Shown here: one piece after another, positions 8,024 through 16,120 of the stretch
Position numbering within the stretch: the first letter of the stretch is position 1
How the letters are laid out: the number at the start of each line of letters is the position of its first letter
From: Ornithinimicrobium tianjinense
Lineage (GTDB): Bacteria; Actinomycetota; Actinomycetes; Actinomycetales; Dermatophilaceae
Length of the DNA: 64,000 nucleotides
Assembly: GCF_014636495.1 (NCBI RefSeq)
Contig: NZ_BMEM01000006.1
Location: forward strand, 23,803-87,802
Reading direction: 5' to 3'
Translations under genes and position numbers: made by a program
Notes under the pieces: generated by a model
What the model was told of the DNA's origin: nothing
Database searches by the model: none
The model's input: the letters and a program-made list of their open reading frames with translations, nothing else

Positions 8024-8790
8024 GCCAGCACACGGCATACCCGGAGAAGAGCGCGAGCGGGACGGCCGCGGCACCGGTCCTCGTGGTCCGAGGGCTCCGC
8101 GCGCACGTCGCCGGGCAGCAGGTCGTCGAGCACGTCGACCTCGAGGTGGCGGCCACCGGCGTCACCGCGCTCCTGGGGCGCAACGGCGTGGGCAAGACGT
8201 CGACGATCAAGGCCGTCATGGGGCTCATCGGTCGCGAGGGGGGCATCACCCTGGACGGCCAGGACATCAGCCACCTCCCGACCCACCGGGTCGCGCAGCT
8301 GGGTGTCGGCTACGTGCCGGAGGACCGCGAGGTCTTCTCCGGCCTCACCGTCACCGAGAACCTCCGACTGGCCGAACGACGCGGGTCCGAGCACCGCTAC
8401 GACCTCGTCTACGACCTCTTCCCCGAGCTGCGCGAGCGTGGGCAGCAGGCAGCGGGCACGCTCTCCGGCGGCCAGCAGCAGATGGTCTCCCTCGCGCGGG
8501 CGCTGCTCAACGACAACCGGGTCCTCCTCGTCGACGAGCCGACCAAGGGACTGGCTCCCCGCCTCGTCCAGGAGGTCGCCCGGGTGCTGGCGCACGCCGC
8601 CGAGGTGGTCCCGATCCTGCTCGTGGAGCAGAACCTCCAGGTGGTCCGCACGCTCGCGCGCGACGCCGTCGTGCTGACCGACGGCCGCAGCGTCCACCAC
8701 GGCCCCGCGGCCGAGTTCCTCGACGACCCCGTCGCCACCCAGCGCCTCCTCGGCGTCCACGGCGGCACCGACCCGGCAGGAGCCGTATGA
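8020..8790 (+). CDS. LIV-type ABC transporter ATP-binding protein (LivF-like)
   Basis: 256 residues from ATG 8020, overlapping the previous stop (ATGA). Walker A GRNGVGKT (53-60), signature LSGGQQQM (148-155) and Walker B VLLVDEP (168-174) are intact. VGYVPEDREVF, typical of LivF, follows the Q-loop region. The first 18 residues precede the conserved VLVVRGLRA and are probably disordered. It forms the ATPase pair with the preceding gene. Confidence 0.92.
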   Translation: MSQHTAYPEKSASGTAAAPVLVVRGLRAHVAGQQVVEHVDLEVAATGVTALLGRNGVGKTSTIKAVMGLIGREGGITLDGQDISHLPTHRVAQLGVGYVPEDREVFSGLTVTENLRLAERRGSEHRYDLVYDLFPELRERGQQAAGTLSGGQQQMVSLARALLNDNRVLLVDEPTKGLAPRLVQEVARVLAHAAEVVPILLVEQNLQVVRTLARDAVVLTDGRSVHHGPAAEFLDDPVATQRLLGVHGGTDPAGAV

Positions 8791-9660
8791 GCACCGCGAT
8801 CCTCCTCCTGATCACCGGGATCGGGCTGGGAGCCATCTACTTCCTCGTGGCCTCCGGGCTGAGCCTCATCTACGGCCTGATGGGCGTGCTCAACTTCGCC
8901 CACGGCGTCTTCCTCTCCCTGGGGGCCTTCCTCGGCTACGAGGTGGCGACCCGGCTCGGCAGCTCGACGTGGGGCCGGCTTCGCGGCCTCGCTGCTGGTC
9001 GGTGCGCTGGCCGGCGCCCTCTTCGCCGCCGTGACCGAGCGCCTGCTGGTCCAGCGGCTCTACGAGCGGCACATCGAGCAGGTCCTCGTCACGGTCGGCC
9101 TGGCGCTCGCGACCGTCGCCCTCTTCGACGGCATCTGGGGGACCGACCCGCGCTTCCTCACCGGGCCGGCCTGGATGGAGAGCACCACCCGGATCGCCGG
9201 CGCCAACGTGCCCAACGACAGGTTCATCGCGATCCTGGGAGCGCTCGTGGTCCTGGCGGCCATCGTGCTCTTCCTGCAGCGCACCCGCTTCGGGATGATC
9301 ATCCGCGCCGGCGTCGAGAACAGGTCCATGGTGACCGCGCTGGGGATCGACGTCCGCAACGCCTTCACGCTGGTCTTCACGATCGGCGGCGCGGCGGCTG
9401 GCGTAGGTGGCGTCCTGGCCTCGCACTACTTCGGCTACGTCTCGCCGCTGCTGGGGCAGACCCTGCTCATCTTCGCCTTCATCGTCACGGTCATCGGCGG
9501 GCTCGGTTCGCTGATCGGGGCGGCCGTCGCCTCGGTGCTCGTCGCCGTCCTGCAGCAGTTCGCCAACTACTACCTGTGGGGCACCGGCGACCTGGCGGTC
9601 GTGGTCCTGCTGGCGGCCGTCCTGCTGGCCCGTCCCTCCGGCCTCCTCGGGAGGCAGTGA
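8787..9660 (+). pseudogene. LIV-type ABC permease (LivH-like), split by a one-base frameshift
   Basis: Starts at ATG 8787 (ATGA overlap) with a normal LivH N-terminus (GIGLGAIYFLVASGLSLIYGLMGVLNFAHG) but loses frame after GSSTW near 8972. The rest is open one frame over and ends at 9660 (from SLLVGALAGALFAAV through VIGGLGSLIGAAVASVLVAVLQQ to LLGRQ). Removing one G from the GGGG at 8971-8974 joins the parts as TWAGFAASLL and yields about 290 residues, the normal family length. Either a real inactivating mutation or a homopolymer error. Neighbours are intact and still coupled, which favours an error or a recent event. Confidence 0.9.
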
Positions 9661-10745
9661 TGCGCGCCCCCCTGCTCCGGTATGCCGTGCCGGTCGCCCT
9701 GGCGGTCCTGCTCGCCTGCTTACCGCTGCTCGACCTGAGCCTGCCCGGCGTGCTGCCGGGCGCGACCTACACCCCCGGGACGCTGCACCTGCTCGCCCTG
9801 GCGATGGTGATGGCCTCGCTCGCGCTGTCCTACCACCTGCTGTTCGGCGTCGCGGGCCTGCTGTCCTTCGGTCACGCGCTGTGGTTCGGCCTCGGCGCCT
9901 ACGGGCTCGGCATCGCGCTGCGCGAGCTGGGCCTGGGGATCGTGCCCGGCGCCCTGCTGGTGCTCCTGGCCGCCGTGGTGCTCTCCACCCTGCTGGGGGC
10001 GGTGAGCCTGCGGGTGAGCGGCATCCCGTTCGCCATGGTCACCCTGGCCTTCGCCCAGGCCGCGGCCGTGCTCGTCAGCCGGGACCCCGGCCGCGTGACC
10101 GGCGGCGAGGAGGGCCTGCGCCTGGAGACCGAGCGCGTCCCGGACTGGCTGGTGGGCGTGGCGGACACCCGCAACATCTACTGGCTGGCGCTCGCCGCGC
10201 TGGTGCTGACCTTCGTCGTCGTCACCTGGGTCCAGCACAGCCGGGCGGGCCACGTCGCCGAGGCCGTCCGGGAGAACGAGCTGCGCGTGCGCGTCCTCGG
10301 CATGCGCCCCTTCCTGGTCAAGCTGGCGATCTTCGTGGTGGCGTCGGTGATCGCCGTGGCGGCCGGCATGGTCCACCTGATCCTCAACTCCGGTGCGGTG
10401 CCGCACGCGGTGAGCGCCGACCTGACGATCTCGTTGCTGCTCATGGTCGTCCTGGGTGGGGTCGGCTCCCGCTGGGGCGCGGTGCTGGGCGCCGTGGTCT
10501 ACGTCCTGCTCAGCCAGCGCCTGGCCGTCCTCGCTCAGTCGCCGACCATCCTGGACCTGCCGCCCGTGCTGCGGATCCCCCTGTCAGAGCCGTTGTTCAT
10601 CCTCGGGGCGATCTTCGTGCTCGTCGTGCTCTTCCTGCCCGGAGGGCTGGCGGGCATCGCGACCCGGCTGCGCGCGCGCCGACGCGGCCGGCCGGCCGAG
10701 GTGCGCACCCCAGGCTCGGTCCTCGTGGAGGATGAGACCTCGTGA
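9660..10745 (+). CDS. LIV-type ABC transporter permease (LivM-like)
   Basis: 361 residues, sharing TGATG with the preceding gene. About ten hydrophobic segments and the LivM hallmarks (LLSFGHALWFGLGAYG, GIPFAMVTLAFAQ, VRENELRVRVLGM, VLGGVGSRWGAVLGA) identify the second membrane subunit. The EAVRENE loop is the usual ATPase coupling region. A charged C-terminal tail ends in a GTGA overlap with the ligase gene. Confidence 0.92.
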   Translation: MRAPLLRYAVPVALAVLLACLPLLDLSLPGVLPGATYTPGTLHLLALAMVMASLALSYHLLFGVAGLLSFGHALWFGLGAYGLGIALRELGLGIVPGALLVLLAAVVLSTLLGAVSLRVSGIPFAMVTLAFAQAAAVLVSRDPGRVTGGEEGLRLETERVPDWLVGVADTRNIYWLALAALVLTFVVVTWVQHSRAGHVAEAVRENELRVRVLGMRPFLVKLAIFVVASVIAVAAGMVHLILNSGAVPHAVSADLTISLLLMVVLGGVGSRWGAVLGAVVYVLLSQRLAVLAQSPTILDLPPVLRIPLSEPLFILGAIFVLVVLFLPGGLAGIATRLRARRRGRPAEVRTPGSVLVEDETS

Positions 10746-12307
10746 CCTTTCAGGACGGCCCGCACACCCTCGGCCGGTGGCCCGCCGACCGGGCCCGCCT
10801 GCACCCCGACCGGGTGGCGGTCGTGGACCGCGGCGTCGAGCTGACCTACGCCGAGCTCGAGCGGCGGGCGAGGACGCTCGCCCGGGCCTTCGCGCGCGCG
10901 GGCTACGCGCGCGGCGACCGGGTCGCCACCCTCGTGGGCAACAGCGCCGACCACGTCGTGGCCTTCTTCGCCTGCGCGCGTGCCGGACTGGTGCTCGTGC
11001 CCCTCTCGTGGCGGCTCACGTCGGCCGAGCTGGCCGACCAGCTGGTCCTGGCCGACCCGGCGGTCCTGCTGGTCGAGGAGGAGACCGCGACCCTGGCCCG
11101 CACCGCGCTGGCGAGGACCGGGGAGACCGTGCCCGTGCCCACGGCATACCTGGGGGAGGACGGCGCCGAGCGCGCGCTCCCGGCGCCGCGCCACGGGAGC
11201 CAGGGGGCGCCCGCGCTGCCCGCCGGGCCGGTCGCCGACGACGACCCGGTGCTCATGGTCTTCACCTCCGGCAGCTCGGCGCGGCCCAAGGCCGCCGTCC
11301 TGAGCCACGCCAGCTGCTACTGGACCAACCTGTCGCTGTCGCGCACCCTGGAGCTGGACGAGTCCGACGTGGTGCTCAGCGTCATGCCGCAGTTCCACGT
11401 CGGCGGGTGGAACGTCCAGCCGCTGCTGGCGTGGTGGACCGGCGCCACCGTCGTGCTCGAGCGTGGCTTCGACCCCGGACGCGTGCTGCGCCTCGTGGAG
11501 GAGCGGAGGGTCACGACGATGATGGGCGTCCCCACCCACTACGCGCGGCTCGCCGACCACCCGCGTTTCGGGATGGCCGACTTCATCTCGCTGCGCAGCG
11601 CCGTCGTCGGGGGCGCCCCGATGCCCGCGCCGCTGCTGCGGATCTTCCACGCGCGGGGCGTGGCCCTGACGCAGGGCTACGGCCTGACCGAGGCCGGCCC
11701 CAACGTGCTGTGCGTGCCACCGCGCGAGGCGCTGGACCGCGTGGGCTGGGCCGGTGTTCCCTATCCCCACGTCGACGTCCGCCTCGCCGACCCCGTGACG
11801 GGCGAGGAGGTGGCCGGGGCCGGGTCCGGTGAGCTGCTGGTCCGCGGACCGGGGATGTTCACCGGCTACTTCCGCGATCCGGAGGCGACGGCCGCGGTCT
11901 GGCGTGACGGCTGGCTCGCGACCGGCGACGTGGCCGTGCGCGACGCGTCGGGCTACCTGCGCATCGTCGACCGCCTGCGCAACATCTTCATCAGCGGCGG
12001 CGAGAACGTCGCGCCCGCCGAGGTCGAGGCCGTCCTGCAGACGCACCCGGCGGTCGAGGACGTCGTCGTCGTCGGGGTGCCGGACGAGCGGTGGGGGGAG
12101 CGCGGCGTCGCCCTCGTCGTCCGACGCGCCGGCACGGTGACCGACGAGACGGAGCTGATCGAGCACTGCCGCGAGCGGCTGGCCCCGTTCAAGGTGCCCT
12201 CCTCGGTGCACCTCGTCACGGCGCTGCCCTACCTGTCCGTGGGCAAGGTCGCCCGCGAGCAGGCGCTGCGCGCTGCGCTCGCCGCCGAGGAACTGGAGAC
12301 CCGATGA
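10742..12307 (+). CDS. AMP-forming acyl-CoA synthetase/ligase
   Basis: 521 residues from a GTG overlapping the permease stop. ANL superfamily: P-loop FTSGSSARPKA (174-184), GYGLTEAGP, GDVAVRD, IFISGGENVAPAEVE and the C-terminal lysine region SVGKVARE. It converts a carboxylic acid, ATP and CoA to acyl-CoA, AMP and PPi. The exact substrate (fatty, aromatic or branched acid) is not readable. Being between a permease and a regulator suggests that it traps the imported acid as its CoA ester. Confidence 0.92.
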   Translation: MTFQDGPHTLGRWPADRARLHPDRVAVVDRGVELTYAELERRARTLARAFARAGYARGDRVATLVGNSADHVVAFFACARAGLVLVPLSWRLTSAELADQLVLADPAVLLVEEETATLARTALARTGETVPVPTAYLGEDGAERALPAPRHGSQGAPALPAGPVADDDPVLMVFTSGSSARPKAAVLSHASCYWTNLSLSRTLELDESDVVLSVMPQFHVGGWNVQPLLAWWTGATVVLERGFDPGRVLRLVEERRVTTMMGVPTHYARLADHPRFGMADFISLRSAVVGGAPMPAPLLRIFHARGVALTQGYGLTEAGPNVLCVPPREALDRVGWAGVPYPHVDVRLADPVTGEEVAGAGSGELLVRGPGMFTGYFRDPEATAAVWRDGWLATGDVAVRDASGYLRIVDRLRNIFISGGENVAPAEVEAVLQTHPAVEDVVVVGVPDERWGERGVALVVRRAGTVTDETELIEHCRERLAPFKVPSSVHLVTALPYLSVGKVAREQALRAALAAEELETR

Positions 12308-12966
12308 CCGCCACCGCACCCCGCCCCGCCCGGACCCCGCGCGGCGCCAGGACCCGGGCCCGGCTGCTCGAGGCGGCCGAGCACGTCTTCGAGACCGTCG
12401 GCTACCACGAGGCCTCCATCGTCAAGATCACCGAGGAGGCGGGCGTCGCGCTCGGCACCTTCTACGTGCACTTCAGCGGCAAGAAGGAGATCTTCGACGA
12501 GGTCGTCGGCGACCTCTCGCACCGGGTGCGGCAGGCGATGAGCGAGGCCTCCAGCGCGGTCCCCGACCGGATCGGAGCCGAACGTGCGGGCTTCCGCGCC
12601 TTCTTCCGCTTCACCGCCGAGCACCCGGCCCTCTACCGGATCATCCGCCAGGCGGAGTTCGTCTCGCCCGAGGCGATGCAGGCGCACTACGCCAACATCG
12701 TCGACGGGTATGCCGCAGGCCTCGCCGCGGCGCGCGGGCGCGGCGACATCAGGCCGGTCGACCCGACGGTCGCCGCCTGGGCGCTGATGGGCGCCGGCGA
12801 GCTCATCGGGATGCGCTGGATCCTGTGGGAGCAGGCCGCCGACATCCCCGAGGACGTCTACGAGGCGCTCATGGACGTGGTCCAGGGCGCGCTCGCACCC
12901 ACGACCAGGACGGCGGGTCCGAGCCTGCCGTCGGCCACCACCACCGACACGAGGCCTGACCTATGA
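12304..12966 (+). CDS. TetR-family transcriptional regulator of the liv operon (predicted)
   Basis: 220 residues from ATG 12304 (ATGA overlap with the ligase). The N-terminal HTH (about 15-62; RARLLEAAEHVFETVGYHEASIVKITEEAGVALGTFYVHFSGKKEIFDEVV) is typical. The C-terminal ligand domain probably senses the acid or its CoA ester. Encoded within the operon, so it probably binds the inverted repeat at 5952-5974; that pairing is inferred from position only. Confidence 0.9.
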   Translation: MTATAPRPARTPRGARTRARLLEAAEHVFETVGYHEASIVKITEEAGVALGTFYVHFSGKKEIFDEVVGDLSHRVRQAMSEASSAVPDRIGAERAGFRAFFRFTAEHPALYRIIRQAEFVSPEAMQAHYANIVDGYAAGLAAARGRGDIRPVDPTVAAWALMGAGELIGMRWILWEQAADIPEDVYEALMDVVQGALAPTTRTAGPSLPSATTTDTRPDL

Positions 12967-13910
12967 GCGACGCCGCCACCCACCCCGACGCGCTGCCCGA
13001 GTCCGTCCAGGCGGTCGTGGGTGAGCGTCACCGCACGCTCGACGTCCCCGTCCGCGGCGGCACCATGCGGGTCGGCCTGTGGGAGCCGGAGGGCGACGCG
13101 TCGGTCGCGCCGACCGTCGTCGCGGTCCACGGCATCACCTCCTCGCACGTGGCGTGGGCCGAGCTGGCCCGGGCCATGCCCGACGTGCGGATCGTCGCTC
13201 CGGACCTGCGCGGCCGCGGCCGCTCGCGGGACCTGCCCGGTCCCTACGGCATGCCGACGCACGCCGACGACGTCGCCGCCGTGCTGCACCATCTCGGGCT
13301 CACGCAGGCGGTCGCGGTCGGGCACTCGATGGGCGGGTTCGTCTCGGTCGTCCTCGCCCACCGCCACCCCACGCTCGTCACCTCGCTCGTCCTCGTCGAC
13401 GGGGGTATGCCGCTCCTCCCGCCGCCCGGCGTCGCCCCAGACCAGATGGCGGCGGCCGTCCTGGGGCCGGCCGCCGACCGGCTGGTGATGACGTTCGCCG
13501 ACCGTGCGGCCTACCGCGAGTTCTGGCGCGACCACCCGGCTATCGGGGCGGAGTGGACGGACCTGACGACGGCCTACGTGGACTACGACCTCGTGGAGGA
13601 GGGCGGCGCGTGGCGTGCGGCCACGCGGGTCGAGGCGCTCCAGGAGGACATCCGCGAGCTCGTCGACGGCGACTCGGTCGCGCGCGCGCTGGCTGCGCTC
13701 GAGCACCCGACGACCTGGATGCTGGCGCCGCGCGGGCTGATGGACGAGGTGCCGCCCCTCTATCCCGACCCGGCACGGGCACGCTGGACGGGCGAGCACC
13801 CCGAGATGCGGGTGGTCGACGTGGACGACGTCAACCACTACTCGATCGTCCTGCTGCGGCGCGGTGTGGAGCAGCTGGTGCCGGTCGTGCGCGAGGCGCT
13901 GGGGCGGTGA
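12963..13910 (+). CDS. Alpha/beta hydrolase, last gene of the liv operon
   Basis: 315 residues, ATGA overlap with tetR. Nucleophile elbow GHSMGG, oxyanion HGITSS, catalytic acid near PTTWMLAP and His in DDVNHYSIV. The N-terminal 35 residues form a small extra beta region. Members cleave esters, thioesters or C-C bonds; here it may release the transported acid from an ester or hydrolyse its CoA derivative. That is context-based only. Transcription probably ends before ychF, which has its own promoter. Confidence 0.88.
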   Translation: MSDAATHPDALPESVQAVVGERHRTLDVPVRGGTMRVGLWEPEGDASVAPTVVAVHGITSSHVAWAELARAMPDVRIVAPDLRGRGRSRDLPGPYGMPTHADDVAAVLHHLGLTQAVAVGHSMGGFVSVVLAHRHPTLVTSLVLVDGGMPLLPPPGVAPDQMAAAVLGPAADRLVMTFADRAAYREFWRDHPAIGAEWTDLTTAYVDYDLVEEGGAWRAATRVEALQEDIRELVDGDSVARALAALEHPTTWMLAPRGLMDEVPPLYPDPARARWTGEHPEMRVVDVDDVNHYSIVLLRRGVEQLVPVVREALGR

Positions 13911-13946
13911 CCGGGCGCCGAGGGCGGGAGCACGGCATACCGCGAC

Positions 13947-13952
13947 TAGACT
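13947..13952 (+). promoter_or_regulatory. -10 element of ychF
   Basis: TAGACT lies 9 nt before the GTG of ychF, giving a leader of zero to a few bases. No ribosome binding site is present between them. Confidence 0.5.
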
Positions 13953-13961
13953 GCTGACCCC

Positions 13962-15047
13962 GTGGCTCTCACCATCGGTATCGTCGGCCTGCCCAACGTG
14001 GGCAAGTCCACCCTCTTCAACGCCCTGACCAAGAACTCCGTGCTCGCGGCGAACTACCCGTTCGCCACCATCGAGCCCAACGTCGGGGTGGTCCCGCTCA
14101 AGGACGCGCGGCTGGACCGACTGTCCGAGATCTTCGGGTCGGCCCGCATCCTGCCCGCGACCGTGAGCTTCGTGGACATCGCCGGCATCGTGCGCGGCGC
14201 GAGCGAGGGGGAGGGGCTGGGCAACAAGTTCCTCGCCAACATCCGCGAGGCGGACGCGATCTGCCAGGTCGTGCGCGCCTTCCGCGACGACGACGTCGTG
14301 CACGTCGACGGCAAGGTGAGCCCGCGCGACGACATCGAGACCATCAACACCGAGCTGGTGCTGGCCGACCTGCAGACCCTCGAGAATGCGGTCCCGCGCC
14401 TCGAGAAGGAGGTCAAGGGCAAGCGCGCCGACAAGGAGGTCCTCGACACCGCGCTCGCCGCGCAGAAGGTGCTCGAGGCCGGTGACACGCTGTATGCCGC
14501 CGGCGAGGCCGGCGGTGTCGACCTGGCGATCGCCAAGAGCCTCGGGCTGCTGACGACCAAGCCCTTCATCTACGTCTTCAACCTCGACGAGGACGGGCTG
14601 ACCGACAGCGAGCTGCACGACGAGCTCGCCGCCCTCGTCGCGCCCGCCGAGGCGGTCTACCTCAACGCCAAGCTCGAGGCTGACCTGGCGGAGCTGGACG
14701 AGGAGGAAGCGCGCGAGCTGCTGGAGTCCGTGGGTGTGACGGAGCCCGGCCTGGACCAGCTGGCCCGCATCGGCTTCGACACCCTCGGTCTGCAGACCTA
14801 CCTCACCGCGGGGCCCAAGGAGTCGCGGGCCTGGACGATCCGCAAGGGCTGGACCGCTCCCCAGGCCGCCGGCGTCATCCACACCGACTTCGAGCGCGGC
14901 TTCATCAAGGCCGAGGTGGTCTCCTTCGCCGACCTCGACGCGGCGGGCTCGATGGCCAGGGCCAAGGAGGCCGGCCGGGTCAGGATCGAGGGCAAGGACT
15001 ACGTGATGGCCGACGGCGACGTGGTGGAGTTCCGGTTTAACGTCTAG
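13962..15047 (+). CDS. ychF: Ribosome-binding GTPase/ATPase YchF
   Basis: 361 residues from GTG. YchF (Obg-related) is a universal translation-associated nucleotidase. G1 GLPNVGKST (9-17), the VDIAGIVRGASEGEGLGNKFL G3/helix, a helical coiled-coil domain in the middle and the C-terminal TGS domain (RKGWTAPQAAGVIHTDFERGFIKAEV, GKDYVMADGDVVEFRFNV) are complete. The final codons CGG TTT AAC GTC TAG are unlike local codon use, and a more typical version of this 26-bp end recurs at 16007-16032. Integration at the gene's 3' end with replacement of its last codons is the likely cause; the protein is unchanged. Confidence 0.97.
   Translation: MALTIGIVGLPNVGKSTLFNALTKNSVLAANYPFATIEPNVGVVPLKDARLDRLSEIFGSARILPATVSFVDIAGIVRGASEGEGLGNKFLANIREADAICQVVRAFRDDDVVHVDGKVSPRDDIETINTELVLADLQTLENAVPRLEKEVKGKRADKEVLDTALAAQKVLEAGDTLYAAGEAGGVDLAIAKSLGLLTTKPFIYVFNLDEDGLTDSELHDELAALVAPAEAVYLNAKLEADLAELDEEEARELLESVGVTEPGLDQLARIGFDTLGLQTYLTAGPKESRAWTIRKGWTAPQAAGVIHTDFERGFIKAEVVSFADLDAAGSMARAKEAGRVRIEGKDYVMADGDVVEFRFNV
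15019..15044 (+). repeat. Direct repeat, left copy (ychF 3' end; putative att site)
   Basis: ACGTGGTGGAGTTCCG, then a 10-nt tail (GTTTAACGTC). 24 of 26 positions match the copy at 16007-16032. It encodes DVVEFRFNV of YchF. The pair brackets about 960 bp that include the toxin-antitoxin genes. Confidence 0.85.
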
Positions 15048-15293
15048 GCGTCACGGCCCTCCGGTGAATCCCAGGACTCGGCCAGATCGGGCGGCAGGGA
15101 GACCCCCAACTTCCCCGCCAGACCCTTGACCCAGAAGTCGACGCCCCCGGTCGTGATCCACCGATGCTTGTCGGCATCGTTGTAGGTGGGTCCAGAGCCC
15201 TTTGTAAATCTGAACAGTAGGGCATCGGACCCAACTGGTGGTCGAGGGTGCTCTTGTGCTTTACCGCCACCACTCGTAATGTAGGTACATACC
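15044..15293 (-). pseudogene. 3' fragment of an unrecognised foreign gene
   Basis: The minus strand is open from about 15293 to a TAG at 15044-15046, which overlaps the ychF stop on the other strand. It encodes about 82 residues ending GVSLPPDLAESWDSPEGRDA, with a protein-like middle (LLFRFTKGSGPTYNDADKHR). No ATG, GTG or TTG lies in frame and the upstream end runs into the antitoxin operator, so it is probably a truncated C-terminus. AGA, TTT, ACA, AAA and CTA codons are unlike the host. Family not recognised. Confidence 0.5.
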
Positions 15294-15298
15294 TACAT
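15279..15298. promoter_or_regulatory. Antitoxin operator palindrome
   Basis: ATGTAGGTA and TACCTACAT are perfect inverse 9-nt arms around CA, 14 bp before the antitoxin start. Phd/YefM-type antitoxins repress their own operons at such palindromes, so this is the expected autoregulatory site. Confidence 0.75.
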
Positions 15299-15311
15299 GG
15301 AGGTGGTCAGC

Positions 15312-15551
15312 ATGACGACGATGAGTGCGCGGGAGTTCAATCAAGACGTGAGCGCAGCGAAGCGTGAGGCCGGGCACGGACCGGTGGTGATCACCGATCG
15401 TGGCGAGCCGGCCTTCGTGCTGCTCTCGATCGAGGAGTACCGCCGGCTGGGTGAGGACGGCGCGGACCTTGTCGATCGCTTGAGCATGGACGACGACATC
15501 GACATCGAGTTCGAGCCGGTGGGGATGGAGTTCGAGGTGCCCGAGCTGTGA
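15312..15551 (+). CDS. Phd/YefM-type antitoxin
   Basis: 79 residues from ATG 15312, chosen because GGAGGTGG is placed well before it and family members begin MTT(M/L)S(A/S)REFNQD. The N-terminal DNA-binding fold (MSAREFNQDVSAAKREAG, GPVVITDRGEPAFVLLSIEEYRRL) is followed by an acidic C-terminus (DDDIDIEFEP) that would cover the toxin. It neutralises the PIN toxin encoded next and represses the operon. The toxin GTG overlaps its stop. Confidence 0.92.
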   Translation: MTTMSAREFNQDVSAAKREAGHGPVVITDRGEPAFVLLSIEEYRRLGEDGADLVDRLSMDDDIDIEFEPVGMEFEVPEL

Positions 15552-15976
15552 GCTACCTCCTCGACACGAACGTCATCAGTGAGTTGCGCCGGTCGAAGCG
15601 ACAGGCTATCCCCGAGGTGCGGCGGTGGGTGTCAGGGCGCAAACCGTCCGACCTCTACCTCTCCGCCATCACTGTGCTTGAGGTCGAGCTCGGCATCGCC
15701 CGTCTCGGACGGCGGGACGCAGTGCAGGCCGAACGCCTCCAGACCTGGTTTGAGGACGACCTGCTCGCAGTGTTCGGCGGGCGCGTCCTCCCGGTCGACG
15801 TGCCGGTGGCTCGACGCGCAGCGCGGCTCCATGTGCCCGATCCTCGGCCCGAGCGGGACGCACTCATCGCGGCGACCGCTGTCGTGCACAGTCTGACCGT
15901 GGTCACGCGGAACACCGCGGACTTCGAACCGATGGGCGTGGCCCTCATCAACCCCTGGGACGACCTGCGAATCTGA
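15548..15976 (+). CDS. PIN-domain toxin ribonuclease, VapC/FitB type
   Basis: 142 residues from GTG (GTGA overlap). PIN acidic residues are in place: Asp6 (LLDTNVISEL), Glu in LEVELGIARL, Asp in RDALIAATA and Asp in TRNTADF. These bind Mg2+ and cut RNA when not held by the antitoxin. Length is normal, so the toxin looks functional. It lies between two copies of the ychF 3' end. I recall that M. tuberculosis also has a VapBC pair (VapBC32) right after ychF, so the site may be a repeated target. Confidence 0.93.
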   Translation: MSYLLDTNVISELRRSKRQAIPEVRRWVSGRKPSDLYLSAITVLEVELGIARLGRRDAVQAERLQTWFEDDLLAVFGGRVLPVDVPVARRAARLHVPDPRPERDALIAATAVVHSLTVVTRNTADFEPMGVALINPWDDLRI

Positions 15977-16006
15977 CGCCGGAATCAGATGGCCATCCGT
16001 GCCGGA

Positions 16007-16032
16007 ACGTGGTGGAGTTCCGCTTCAACGTC
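16007..16032 (+). repeat. Direct repeat, right copy (ychF 3' end without the gene)
   Basis: ACGTGGTGGAGTTCCG, then CTTCAACGTC, matching 15019-15044 in 24 of 26 positions. Here it encodes the YchF ending VVEFRFNV out of context. CGC TTC AAC GTC is the codon choice expected for the host, so this may be the original ychF end displaced by insertion. Confidence 0.85.
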
Positions 16033-16120
16033 CAATCGCCCGCCACCGTGGAGACGTCAATTCGACGTATGTCGACCGTGTCTGTGGGGGGGCATGCCGC
16101 TGGCGCTGCGTCGATCGGGA

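Noticed and set aside
8787-10745. A single 652-residue permease fusion
   Set aside because: The middle third is a frameshifted, Arg-rich reading of livH. Two separate permease genes explain the data.
12858-14882. 674-codon minus-strand frame
   Set aside because: Mirror of tetR, the hydrolase gene and ychF.
15037-15273. 78-codon minus-strand frame starting with ATG after ychF
   Set aside because: Another frame on the same strand (15044-15293) is more protein-like; this one is Ser/Arg-rich.
15044-16032. Complete integrative element
   Set aside because: No integrase, relaxase or replication gene is present between the repeats; at most it is a scar or a minimal cargo.
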